A DNA stretch of 64,000 nt from JBFAPK01 sp040676675 (GTDB lineage: Bacteria > Actinomycetota > Actinomycetes > Mycobacteriales > Micromonosporaceae). The stretch spans positions 1-64,000 of the forward strand of contig NZ_JBFAPK010000039.1 of assembly GCF_040676675.1 (NCBI RefSeq). The letters run 5' to 3'. Positions 34,714 through 44,100 of this stretch are shown piece by piece (position 1 is the first letter of the stretch; the number at the start of each line of letters is the position of its first letter). Position numbers and translations under genes: made by a program. The notes below the pieces were generated by a model, which made no database searches, had not been told where the DNA came from, and was given only the letters and a program-made list of their open reading frames with translations.

Positions 34714-35133
34714 CTACCGCGCGGCGATCGGGAAGCGCGCGACCCGGGCCCGGACCGCTTCCCGGTCCGGCCCGGTCCAGGACTCGCGGGCCGCCACCAG
34801 CGGATACACCTCGCGTACGTAGTTGACCGCGGTCACCATGGCGCGCTCCCGCTCCCGGATCTCCCGGCGTCCGGCGGCGACGCGGCGCAGCCCGGTCGAC
34901 AGTCCGGCCAGCGCACCCCCGGCCGCGAGCAGGGCGATCGCGATGCCGGCGGCGTGCGGCAGCCGCACCGCGATCGCCACGGCGGCCAGGAGCACGACGG
35001 CGGTACCGAGACAGAGCAGGCTGGCCGCGACGGAGAGCCGGGTACGCCGCCGCGTCGTCTCCGCGAGCACCGCCTCGGCCTCGGCGAGCGCCCGTTCGAT
35101 CTCCGCGCCCGTGGCGCGTGGCCCGCCGCTCAC
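34714..35133 (-). CDS. Membrane protein with flanking charged helices
   Basis: A 139-residue protein with an N-terminal amphipathic helix (GAEIERALAEAEAVLAETTRRR), two adjacent membrane helices (LSVAASLLCLGTAVVLLAAVAIAV and GIAIALLAAGGALAGLSTG) and a C-terminal helical region (REIRERERAMVTAVNYVREVYPLVA). Not recognised. GTG 35133 overlaps the stop of the P-loop protein by 4 bp, so the two are translationally coupled. Confidence 0.75.
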   Translation of the reverse strand: MSGGPRATGAEIERALAEAEAVLAETTRRRTRLSVAASLLCLGTAVVLLAAVAIAVRLPHAAGIAIALLAAGGALAGLSTGLRRVAAGRREIRERERAMVTAVNYVREVYPLVAARESWTGPDREAVRARVARFPIAAR

Positions 35134-35981
35134 AGCATCCGCCCCAGGACGTCGTAGAAGTTGTCACGCAGCGCGGTGGCCTGGTTGCCGTCGAGCCGCG
35201 ACGGGGTCCGGTACAGCCCCGGCGCGTACTGGTGCGCCTCCGGGTGCCCGCTGAACGGCACGATCGCGATCCGGGGCGGCAGGCTGCGCTCCCCCGATCT
35301 CAGCCCGTCCAGCACCCGGTGGAAGGGCGAGGAGACCCCGCCCGGGATGTAGTGGTCCCGGACCTCCCCCAGCTCGTCCCAGACCAGGTCGATCTTGGCG
35401 ACCGCGATGATCAGCCAGCGCAGCCGCCGCCGTACCGCCGGCTCCCGGAGCAGCTGCCCCAGCTCGGCGAAGTCCTGTACCTCCAGGTCGAGCAGGTAGC
35501 GGCGGACCCGCTCGTTCCCCTCGCGCGTCGGCGCCGGGTCGAGATCCCGCAGCGCGCCGTCGGCCGGCCCGCTCCACAGCTCGTTGAAGCCCGAGCAGAC
35601 CACGTGGATGACGCCGACCGGCGCGGCGCGGTTCTTGAACGTACGGGCCACCGACCGCGTCCGCTCCGGCGAGTCCTGACCGGGCACCACCAGGAACGCC
35701 GCCCGTACGCTGGTCGCCTCGCCCCGCAGCAGCACCCGGTGCCGCTCCCAGTCCGCGCTGACGCGCGTCGTGTAGCCGAGCCCGCTCACCCGGTCGGTCA
35801 GCGCCTCGAAGAGCGCCGTCTTGCCGGCGCCCGGACGGCCGGTGACCACGATGGGGACGTTCGCCCGGCGTAGCCAGAGCCGCCTCGCCCGCAGGCTCGG
35901 CCGCGACCAGTCCCGGTGCTGGTCGACCGAGGAAACCGCCCGGTCCCAGGTGTCGCGGGCCTCGTCCCAGAGCGAACCCAC
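35130..35981 (-). CDS. P-loop GTPase-like protein
   Basis: A 283-residue protein. Walker A GRPGAGKT is at residues 48-55. Then come a PGQD segment (VVPGQDSPERTRS) in the place of G3 (DxxG) and AKIDLVWDE in the place of G4 (NKxD), both deviating from the consensus. No SRP- or dynamin-specific domain is seen. GTG 35981 follows GGGGAGGGGAG; the frame extends to 36026. It heads an operon with two small membrane proteins, so a membrane-linked molecular switch is a reasonable inference. ATP rather than GTP use cannot be excluded. Confidence 0.7.
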   Translation of the reverse strand: MGSLWDEARDTWDRAVSSVDQHRDWSRPSLRARRLWLRRANVPIVVTGRPGAGKTALFEALTDRVSGLGYTTRVSADWERHRVLLRGEATSVRAAFLVVPGQDSPERTRSVARTFKNRAAPVGVIHVVCSGFNELWSGPADGALRDLDPAPTREGNERVRRYLLDLEVQDFAELGQLLREPAVRRRLRWLIIAVAKIDLVWDELGEVRDHYIPGGVSSPFHRVLDGLRSGERSLPPRIAIVPFSGHPEAHQYAPGLYRTPSRLDGNQATALRDNFYDVLGRML

Positions 35982-36165
35982 CCCGCTCCCCTCCCCGCCT
36001 CGCCGGTACGCCGGTGCCCGACGCACTGACGAACATAACTGCCCGGCGGTGCCGGACCATCGTCCACATCGGTGGAGGTCCGGCCCGGAACGGGTCGACG
36101 GGCCAGGCCGGCGGGGTCAGGCCGGGTTGGGTCGACCGGGGGCCGGGGGCCGGCGACCGGGCGGC

Positions 36166-37038
36166 TCAGAGCACCGTGCCGACCACGGCGGTCACCGGCA
36201 GCGCCGCCAGCGGCAGGAACGCGGCCAGCAGCGCGGCGGCCGGCACCTGGTCGGCCTCGTGCACCTGGCGCATCGTGCTGTGCGTGAGCACCAGCCGGTC
36301 GACCAGCCAGCGGGTGGCGTAGAGCACCGCGAGGCCCGCCACCGCCGTGGCCGCGAAGCCGGCGAGCGCCGGCCCCCAGCCGACGAAGTCGCCGGCGATG
36401 GCGTTGCGCATCACCAGGCCGAGCGCCACCAGGCTGCCGGCGGCCTCCAACGCGCAGGCCAGCCGCCCCTCGCGTACGCCGGCGCGCATCGGGAACGGGT
36501 TGACCAGATCGACCAGGAAGTAACAGCCGACCAGCAGGGCCCCGCCGAGCAGGGTGAAGACGGCGGTGGCGGCGAGCGCGGTCGGCCAGTCCGGGGCCGA
36601 GCCGCTGAGGGAGCCGTTGACCACGAAGCCGAACGCGACGTAGAAGGCGGCCTTCACCAGGCCGGCCGACAGCTCGTACGCCCGCGCGTCGTCGGGCCGG
36701 CGGACCTCGCCGCCCACGATCCGGTCGATCACGGGGTGGACGGCGAGCAGCAGCAGCGCCACCCAGGCGCCGGAGAGCGCGAGCAGCCCGACGTCGCTCC
36801 ACCGGTTCGGCTCGTGCAGCCCCATCGAGCTGAGCATGCCGGTCGCCTGCCCCGCGGTGATGCCGAGCCGCTGGACCAGGTACGCCCAGTTGCCGTGGAC
36901 GAAGATCTCCTCGTGGTCGTCGAAGCCGCTGGTGATGACGTTGAGCAGCTTCCAGAACCCGGCCAGGTAGCCGACGAAGACGACGATCTCGACCAGGCCG
37001 ATCGCGAAGCCGCTCAGGCCCTCGGTCGTGACGCTCAC
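36166..37038 (-). CDS. DUF350-like membrane protein of the polyamine-type operon
   Basis: A 290-residue membrane protein with about eight helices arranged as two similar halves, consistent with DUF350 duplication (IVEIVVFVGYLAGFWKLLNVI ... and AAFYVAFGFVVNGSLSG, LEAAGSLVALGLVMRNAIAGDFVGW). DUF350 proteins co-occur with spermidine-synthase-like, DUF4247 and glutathionylspermidine-synthase-like genes. GTG 37038 follows GTAGGAGG, 8 bp after the GspS-like stop. It is the last gene of the operon. Confidence 0.75.
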   Translation of the reverse strand: MSVTTEGLSGFAIGLVEIVVFVGYLAGFWKLLNVITSGFDDHEEIFVHGNWAYLVQRLGITAGQATGMLSSMGLHEPNRWSDVGLLALSGAWVALLLLAVHPVIDRIVGGEVRRPDDARAYELSAGLVKAAFYVAFGFVVNGSLSGSAPDWPTALAATAVFTLLGGALLVGCYFLVDLVNPFPMRAGVREGRLACALEAAGSLVALGLVMRNAIAGDFVGWGPALAGFAATAVAGLAVLYATRWLVDRLVLTHSTMRQVHEADQVPAAALLAAFLPLAALPVTAVVGTVL

Positions 37039-37046
37039 CGTGCCTC

Positions 37047-38294
37047 CTACCTGATCACGTGGGGGACGAAGAAGCTCAGGTTGTCGGTGACCAGCCCCGG
37101 GCTCTCCCGGATGGCCAGCCCCGCCGGCTCGCCGTCGACGAGCCAGGCGCCGAGGACCGGGTGGTGCGATCCGTCGGCGCCGGAGAAGTCGGGCAGCGCC
37201 GCGAACTCCTGCACGACAGCGCCCTCGTCGCCGTACGGGCCGGGGGTTTCCAGCACCGTACCGACCTCGTCCACGATGCGGATGTTGGCGCCCTCGCGCC
37301 CGAGCAACGGCTTGACCACGTACCGCGACAGGCCGTGCGGTTCGTCGGCGAAGTACGCGGGCAGCAGGTACCGGCGCCGGTGCGGGTCGTCGCGGTACAG
37401 CCGCCAGAGCACGGGCAGCAGTCCCTTGTTGCTCCAGAGCATCTTGTAGATCGGCTCGATCCACACCGTACCGCCGGGGCGGCGGCCGGAGGCGATCACC
37501 GCCGGGCCGAAGCGGTCCTCGACCAGCCACTCCCACGGGTACAGCTTGAAGATCACCTCGATCCGGCGCCGGTGCAGGTCGTAGAAGTTGCCGTCCTCGC
37601 CGAGCCCGATGTCCTCGGTGTGCAGGAGCTCCACCTCGTAGCCGGCCTCCCGGGCCGTGTCGGCGAGGTAGGTGGTGTTCATCTGGTCCTCGCCCGAGGT
37701 CTCGTCGGCCGTGTAGGCGAAGTGGATCCGGGCGACCGGGCGACCGGTACGCCGCTCGTGCTCGCCGATCTGCCGCCGCCACGCGGCGACCAGCCGCTCG
37801 TGCAGCGAGTTCCACTGGTCCCCGCCCTGCTGGGTGTGCTCGAACCAGCGCCACTGGATCACCGCCGACTCCAGCAGTGAGGTGGGGGTGTCCGCGTTGA
37901 ACTCCAGCAGCTTCGGCACCCGCAGGCTCGGGTCCGCGTCGGCCAGCTCGCCGACGCCGGCGTACCGCAGGTCGAAGCGCGCGTAGACGCTGGGCGGCTC
38001 CTCCTCCCAGGTGCGCGCGATCTCGGCGAACGCCGCCTCGGGGATGCCCATCCGGCGCAGCAGCGCGGGGTTGGCGAGCAGGTGGTCGCCGGCCTCGACG
38101 CACATCGCGAAGATGGTCCGGACGTGCTCCTCCAGCTCGTCCACCTCGGCGGCGGAGAACTCGTAGTACGGCCCCTCGCGCCAGTACTTGACCACCTCGC
38201 CGCCGGGCAGCTGGCTGTCGAGGAAGACCAGCCCGTCGCGGGCGACCTGCTCCTCCCAGCCCGGCCGGACCGTTCCCGTGGGTACGCGACGCAC
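37047..38294 (-). CDS. Glutathionylspermidine synthase-like ATP-grasp ligase
   Basis: A 415-residue preATP-grasp/ATP-grasp protein matching the GspS C-terminal synthetase domain. Conserved segments are LLEFNADTPTSLLESAVIQW, IHFAYTADETSGEDQMNTTYLAD, IDLYKLYPWEW-like (EVIFKLYPWEWLVED), WSNKGLLPVLW, YVVKPLLGREGANIRI and the C-terminal LGAWLVDGEPAGLAIRE. It forms an amide bond between a carboxylate and an amine using ATP. Actinomycetes do not make glutathione, so its real substrates are unknown. There is no amidase domain. It is 3 bp after the DUF4247-like gene. Confidence 0.87.
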   Translation of the reverse strand: MRRVPTGTVRPGWEEQVARDGLVFLDSQLPGGEVVKYWREGPYYEFSAAEVDELEEHVRTIFAMCVEAGDHLLANPALLRRMGIPEAAFAEIARTWEEEPPSVYARFDLRYAGVGELADADPSLRVPKLLEFNADTPTSLLESAVIQWRWFEHTQQGGDQWNSLHERLVAAWRRQIGEHERRTGRPVARIHFAYTADETSGEDQMNTTYLADTAREAGYEVELLHTEDIGLGEDGNFYDLHRRRIEVIFKLYPWEWLVEDRFGPAVIASGRRPGGTVWIEPIYKMLWSNKGLLPVLWRLYRDDPHRRRYLLPAYFADEPHGLSRYVVKPLLGREGANIRIVDEVGTVLETPGPYGDEGAVVQEFAALPDFSGADGSHHPVLGAWLVDGEPAGLAIRESPGLVTDNLSFFVPHVIR

Positions 38295-38297
38295 GCC

Positions 38298-38690
38298 TCA
38301 ACCTCCGGAGCTGTGGCCGCCGGAACCCGACCCGATCCCGTCGCGGGTGATCACGCCTGGCGTGATCGGGCCGGTCGGCGGCAGGCCGACGCGGATCCGC
38401 GCGTCCCGGTCGTCCGGCCGGATCTTCTGCCCGCCGGAGACCACGCTGCCCAGCCCGTACCGGTACCGGCCCCGGCCGTGCCAGATGTAGTAGTCGTCGC
38501 TCGGCCCGTCGTCGCAGCGCACCGCGTCGACCACCCGGTCGAACCGGTCGACGCAGTAGACGCTGTCGACCTGGTCTGCCGTCCTGCTGGTGGAGCAGCC
38601 CGCACCGGCGACCGTGAAGGCCGCCGCGGCCGTGCTGACCAGCGCGATCCGCATCGCTCCCCGGCGTCTCGGCGTGACCCCGTCCACCAC
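38298..38690 (-). CDS. DUF4247-like lipoprotein or secreted protein
   Basis: A 130-residue protein with an N-terminal signal-like segment (MRIALVSTAAAAFTVAGAGC); Cys at the end of AGAGC could be lipidated but the residue at -3 is Gly, not the usual Leu. The mature part (YCVDRFDRVVDAVRCDDG, YYIWHGRGRYRYGLGSVVSGGQKIRPDD) resembles DUF4247. The tail is Gly/Ser-rich. It lies between the spermidine-synthase-like and GspS-like genes, a position seen in similar clusters. Confidence 0.7.
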   Translation of the reverse strand: MVDGVTPRRRGAMRIALVSTAAAAFTVAGAGCSTSRTADQVDSVYCVDRFDRVVDAVRCDDGPSDDYYIWHGRGRYRYGLGSVVSGGQKIRPDDRDARIRVGLPPTGPITPGVITRDGIGSGSGGHSSGG

Positions 38691-38705
38691 CGTTCCCCCA
38701 CTCCC

Positions 38706-39725
38706 TCAGCTCGCCAGCAGCCGGCGCAGGTACGGCGGCAGCGCCGCCGACGCCCGGTACATCTCGGGCGAGAGGTAGTCGCAGTCGCCGCTGACGTTCG
38801 CCCAGCGGGCGGCCAGCTCCGCCGGTGCCGGCTCGTCCAGCGGATGCTCGGCCGCGAGCAGGAAACCGAAGGTCGTCAGCTGGTAGCCGGGCACGACCGC
38901 GGTGTGCAGCCGGATCGAGCCGAAGACCTCGCCCAGCCGGCGCAGCTGGGTGCGTACCTCGTCGGGCTGCATGGTCAGCGAGCCGCACTGCATGGCGAGC
39001 ACCCCGCCCGGCGCGAGCGCGCGCCGGGCGTCGGCCAGGAGTTCGGTCTCGAAGAGGCGCTCGGCGGGGCCACCCGGCACCGGGTCGGTGAGGTCGAGGA
39101 CGAGCACGTCGAAGCCGCCGGGGCCGGCCGCGAGATAGTCCGCGCCGTCGGCGAAGACCAGCTCCACCCGGGGGTCGTCGAACGCGCCACCGGAGACCGT
39201 GGGCAGGTGCTCGCGGCAGACCCGGGTGACCGCGTCGTCGATCTCGACCTGCACCACCCGCCGGAGGCTGCGCAGCCGCAGCGCCTGCCGCAACGCGCCG
39301 CCGTCCCCACCGCCGACCACGAGCATCGTCTCGGGCGCGCCGTGCTGGATGCTCGGCGTCAGCACCAGCATCTCGTGGTAGACGAACTCGTCCCGCTCGG
39401 TGGTCTGGATCACCCCGTCGAGCACCAGCATCCGGCCGTGGAACGGCGTGTCGAAGACCTGGATGTGTCCCCAGCGGGACCGCTCGTCGTGCAGCACCGC
39501 GTCGATCTCGACCTGGATCGCGATGCCGGGCCGGCCGTGGGGCAGTTCCCGCTCGGTGAACCACCGCGTCCCGCCGGAGGGCCGCTCTTCCAGGCCGGTG
39601 GCGGGCGCGGAGGCGGGGCTGGTCGCGGAGGCGGCGGGCGGTCGCGACGCGGGCCCCCCGGCCGTGGGCGCGGCGGGCGGCGCCGGTGGGCGGCCCGTCG
39701 CGGGTGGAACATCCTGCCGTACCAA
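38706..39725 (-). CDS. Spermidine synthase-like polyamine aminopropyltransferase
   Basis: A 339-residue enzyme with a Rossmann methyltransferase-like fold. The motif VVGGGDGGALRQAL (residues 136-149) binds the decarboxylated AdoMet-type cofactor; the acidic loop DLTDP (211-215) replaces the catalytic DSxDP of spermidine synthases. The N-terminal 50 residues are a Pro/Ala-rich extension. The start is TTG at 39725, because GGGGAG lies 8 bp upstream and no ATG or GTG in this frame is better placed. It heads the operon leading to DUF4247, GspS and DUF350. It may alkylate an amine with an aminopropyl group; the product is unknown. Confidence 0.8.
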   Translation of the reverse strand: MVRQDVPPATGRPPAPPAAPTAGGPASRPPAASATSPASAPATGLEERPSGGTRWFTERELPHGRPGIAIQVEIDAVLHDERSRWGHIQVFDTPFHGRMLVLDGVIQTTERDEFVYHEMLVLTPSIQHGAPETMLVVGGGDGGALRQALRLRSLRRVVQVEIDDAVTRVCREHLPTVSGGAFDDPRVELVFADGADYLAAGPGGFDVLVLDLTDPVPGGPAERLFETELLADARRALAPGGVLAMQCGSLTMQPDEVRTQLRRLGEVFGSIRLHTAVVPGYQLTTFGFLLAAEHPLDEPAPAELAARWANVSGDCDYLSPEMYRASAALPPYLRRLLAS

Positions 39726-40138
39726 TGCCTGCGCTCCCCGGGGTGATGGTCGGACCGGACTGTACTGCCATTCCGCAACCGCCGCCCGCCACGGCAACGG
39801 TCCCGGTCGGCGCCGGCGCCCGCCCCGGTCCGGCTCGACGCGATGCCCCGGGTCGACGCGGTACCCGGGTCGACACGATGGGCACGGGTCCGGACGGCTC
39901 GGCAAACACCGGCCAAGTCTGATTTGACGGCAATTACCCGAGCACAATGTGATTCGGCACCAAAGAACATGAAGCATTGTCCACCTTGTCAACTACCCGC
40001 CAATCGGTTACGCCCCGACGAACCCGTTGCTTTAATTACGAGGCCCGGTCGGATTGGACGCCGGGCGGGCGGGCGGCGAGGCGGACGGCGAGCGCCCGGT
40101 GAAATTTTGATCCGTTTTCCCGACCAGGAGGGGAGAGC
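39726..40138. other. 413-bp divergent region before the RiPP cluster
   Basis: Without genes. Its 3' half (39925-40060) is clearly A/T-richer than the surroundings. TTGACG (39924-39929) with ATGTGA 17 bp later, and TTGTCA (about 39988) with TACGCC 17 bp later, are weak promoter candidates for the rightward cluster. The divergent operon's promoter is probably nearer 39730-39850. GGAGGGGAGAG precedes the radical SAM start. No operator stands out. Confidence 0.4.
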
Positions 40139-41188
40139 ATGGTGGACGTACCGGACCGGCCGGAAAACATCGTCTGGGATATCACGTACGCCTGCCCACT
40201 GCGCTGCCTGCACTGCTATTCCGAATCGGGGCGGCGACCGTCACGTCAATTGAGCGCGGAAGACCTCGTACGGGTCGTCGACGCGATGGTCGCGCTGCGC
40301 CCGAGGTCGATCTCCCTGGCCGGCGGCGAGCCGCTGCTGGTGCCCGGCGTCTTCGACCTCGCCGAACGGATCGCCGGCGCGGGCATCGGGGTCCTCCTCT
40401 ACACCGGCGGCTGGTCGCTCCCGCCCGAGACCGCCGAGCGCGCCGTCCGGGTGTTCCACCGGATCGTGGTCAGCGTGGACGGCGCGACCGCCGAGACGCA
40501 CGACCGGATCCGGGGCCGCGTCGGCTCGTTCGCCCGCGCGCTGACCGCGCTGGAGCGGCTGGACCGGGCCGCGCGCGGCGGTACGCACCGACGGCGTCCG
40601 GCCCAGTTCGGCGTCGAGTACGCGGTGCTGCGCGACAACCTCGGACAGCTCGCGGAATTCTGCGCCGAAATCGCGCCACGATTTCCCGCGATGTCATTCC
40701 TCGCCTTCGGCGCGGCGGTACCGAGCGGGCTGGCCAGTCGCACCGGCGTGGCGGAACAGGAACTGCTCGGAGAGGACCAGCTCGACCTGTTGACCAGCGC
40801 GGCGCACACCCGATATCTGCAATCGCTGGCCCCAGCGTCGGTGCACGTGTCCACCACGGACAACCGCGTTCTTCAAATGCGTCCGGATTTGATCGCGCGG
40901 GGCGAATTCGCCGCGCTGATGCAGGTCGAGCCGGACGGCGCGGTACGTGCCATGCCCAGCTACGAGGGCACCGTGGGAAACCTGCGTACCGAGCCCGGGG
41001 AACTGCTCTGGAAACGGGCGGTGGCCCGCTGGCACGACCCGTTCGTCCGGGAGGCACTGGCCGGGGTCCGCACGATGGCCGAGTGGGCCGGGGCGACCCG
41101 GCGCATCGACTACCACTTCGGCACCCCCGAGGTGCGCGCCCGCATCGACCGGCGCCCCGAACCGCAATCGTCGCCGAACCGGAGGTGA
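40139..41188 (+). CDS. Radical SAM enzyme of a lanthipeptide cluster
   Basis: A 349-residue radical SAM protein. The cluster-binding CxxxCxxC is C19-C23-C26 in YACPLRCLHCYSES; the GGEP-type SAM motif appears as LAGGEPLL, and later strands carry VVSVDGATAETHDRIRG. The C-terminal part (DLIARGEFAALMQVEPDGAVRAMPSYEGTVGNL, about 255-283) aligns with a SPASM/twitch domain but contains none of its cysteines, so no auxiliary cluster is expected. The gene uses more A/T-ending codons than its neighbours. Five bp separate it from the lanthipeptide synthetase. It probably modifies the precursor, for example by epimerisation or C-C or C-S bond formation; the reaction is an inference. Confidence 0.85.
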   Translation: MVDVPDRPENIVWDITYACPLRCLHCYSESGRRPSRQLSAEDLVRVVDAMVALRPRSISLAGGEPLLVPGVFDLAERIAGAGIGVLLYTGGWSLPPETAERAVRVFHRIVVSVDGATAETHDRIRGRVGSFARALTALERLDRAARGGTHRRRPAQFGVEYAVLRDNLGQLAEFCAEIAPRFPAMSFLAFGAAVPSGLASRTGVAEQELLGEDQLDLLTSAAHTRYLQSLAPASVHVSTTDNRVLQMRPDLIARGEFAALMQVEPDGAVRAMPSYEGTVGNLRTEPGELLWKRAVARWHDPFVREALAGVRTMAEWAGATRRIDYHFGTPEVRARIDRRPEPQSSPNRR

Positions 41189-41193
41189 ACGGC

Positions 41194-44100
41194 ATGGACG
41201 CTTTGGACCCCGCCCCCGCGGCGGTACCCGCCACGGATCCCGGCGCGACCGACGCGTTGCTCGTCGACTGCGTACGCGCGGCGCTGGCCCGCACCGGCGG
41301 CGCCGACTGGTCGGTCGAGCCGGCGGCGTACTGGTGCCATGTCACGCCGCCCGGGCACCACTTCCCGGTACAGGGCTGGAAGCTGCACGTCTCGGCCACC
41401 CCGCTCTCCGCACCGCTGGTGCTGGCCCGGGTGACCGGGATCCTCGTCCGGCACCGGTGCGCGTTCAAGTTCGCCGGTACCGTCGACCGGGTCCGGGACC
41501 TCGTCTCCCACCACGCCGACCGCGGCTCCGGCGGCAAGTTCATCACCATCTACCCGGGACTGCCCGACGAGCGGCTGCGCGCGCTCGCCGAGGAACTGCA
41601 CGAGGCGACCCTGGGCCTGCCCGGACCCGGCGTCCTCTCCGACCGGCCGTACCGGCCCGGCAGCCTGGTGCACTACCGCTTCGGCGTCTTCACCGGCGTA
41701 CCGATGCTCGGCAACGACGGGTCGCCCGAGGCGATGCTGGTGGCGCCGGACGGCCGCCTGGTGCCCGACGAGCGCAGGGCGTGGTTCACGCCGCCGCCGT
41801 GGGCGCCCCGCGACCCGTTCACCGGCGAGCGGGCCACCTCCCCGAAGGCGGGCACGCCGAGGCCGGTGCTGCTGGACGGCCGGTACCTGGTCCACGAGGT
41901 CATCCGGCACACCTTCTCGGGCAGCGTGTACCGGGGCACCGACCAGGTCACCGGCGGCGCGGTGGTGGTGAAGCAGGCGCGCCCGCACACCAACGTCGAC
42001 GAGTACGGCCAAGAGCTGCGGCACCGGCGCCGGCACGAGGCGGAGATGTTGCGCGCGTTCGACTCCTCCGGGTTCACCGCCCGCCTGGTCGCCCTCTTCG
42101 AGCAGCAGGGGGACCTCTTCCTGGTGCAGGAGCGGCTGCCCGGCGCGACGCTGCGCAAGTGGGTCTGGGACAACCTCTCGCCCGACGGCGGGGACGGCAC
42201 GTGGGGGCTGCCACCGGCCGAGGTGCAGCGGGTGGCCGAGCGGGTGGTCCGGATCGTGCGGGAGGTCCACGGCCGCGGGCTCGTCCTGCGGGACCTGACC
42301 CCGAACAACATCATGGTCACCGACGACGACGTACGCCTGATCGACCTGGAGGCGTTCGCCCGCGCGGGCGAGCCGGCGATCAAGCTCTTCACGCCCGGCT
42401 ACGCGGCGCCCGAGCAGACGTACGGCCCGTCGGTCGCCGCCGCGTCGCCCCGCGCCGACCTCTTCGCCCTCGGGGCCGTGCTCTTCTACCTGGTCAGCGC
42501 GGTCGACCCGGTGCTGGTCCGGGACGCGCCCGAGCCGCGCCCGTACCAGGAGCGGATCCGGGGCTGGCTCGACCGGCTCTCGGTCCGGAACCCGGTCGCC
42601 CGCCGGCTCGCCCCGGTCATCGTGGCGCTGATGCGGGACGATCCCGCCGCGCGGCCGGACCTCGACGAGGTGGCCGCGTCCCTGGCCGGCGCCGCACCGC
42701 CCGCCCCCGCACCGCCCGCCCCCGCACCGTCCGGCGCCGCACCGTCCGGCGCCGCACCGTCTGGCGCCGCTTCGTCCGGTGTCGCACCGGCGGGCCCCGC
42801 TCCGGACGGTGCGACAGCCGCCGACGCCGCACCGGACGGCGCGACGCTCGACCGGATGATCGCGGACGCGCGGGAGCACCTCGTCACCACGATGGACGCC
42901 GGCAGCGGTACCTGGCTCTGGCCGCCGAGCCGGGTCGGCACCAAGACCGACCCGCTCAACGTGCAGCACGGCGCGGCCGGTGTGCTGGCGGTGCTCGTCC
43001 GGGCGTACCGGGCCGAACCGGCACCGGCGGCCCGCGAGGCGATCGCCGCGACCGCGGACTGGATCCGCCGCCGGGTCGTACGGGAGACCCAGGCCCTGCC
43101 GGGCTTGCACTTCGGACGCTCCGGCACCGCCTGGGCGCTGCTCGACGCCGGTACGCTCCTCGACGACCGGGAGCTGACGGCGCTCGCGGTCGACCTGGCC
43201 CAGCGCATCCCGCTGCGCTGGCCCAACCCCGACGTCTGCCACGGCATGGCCGGCGCCGGCCTGACCCAGCTGCGCTTCTGGGAGGCGACCGGCGAGGAGA
43301 TATTCCTCGACCGGGCCCGCGAGGTGGCGGCGGCGGTCGCCCGCGCCGCCGAGCACCGCGACGGCCTGACCCTCTGGCCGATTCCGCGGGACTTCCCGTC
43401 GAGCCTGGCCGGGCTGGAACACTACGGCTTCGCGCACGGGGTGGCGGGGGTCGGATCGTTCCTGCTCGCCGTCGGCCGGGCGAGCGGGGAGAGCGAGCAC
43501 CTGGAGCTGGCGGCGACCGCGGCGCGGACCCTGCGGGCGGTCGCGCGGGTCGACGAGGTCGGAGCCCGCTGGGCGAGCAGCGCCAAGGGCGGCCAGTACC
43601 TCACGCACTGGTGCAGCGGCTCGTCCGGGATCGGTACGTTCCTCGTCCGGCAGTGGCGCCACGACGGCGACGACCGTTGGGAGGAGTTGCTCGACGGGGC
43701 CGCCCGGGCGGTCCACCGGACCCGGTGGCAGGTCGGTTCGGCGCAGTGCCACGGGCTCGCCGGCGATGCCGAGTTCCTGCTCGACCTCGCCGAGGCGTCC
43801 GGGAACGGCCGGTACCGCGACTGGGCGGCGGAGCTGGCGGCGACGATCTACGCGCCGCACGCCGTACGGGACGGGCGGATGGTCGTACCGGACGACACGC
43901 AGGGCGCCGTGGTCGCCGATTTCAGCGCGGGCATGGCCGGGGTCCTCGCGTTCCTGCTGCGACTGCGCGACGGCGGCCCACGGATCTGGCTGCCGGAGTC
44001 GTTCGCCCGGCTCGCCCGCCCCACGGCGGAGAGCCGGCCCACGGCGGAGAGCCGGCCCACGGCGGAGAGCCGGCCCACGGCGGAGGCCCGGCCCGCCGCC

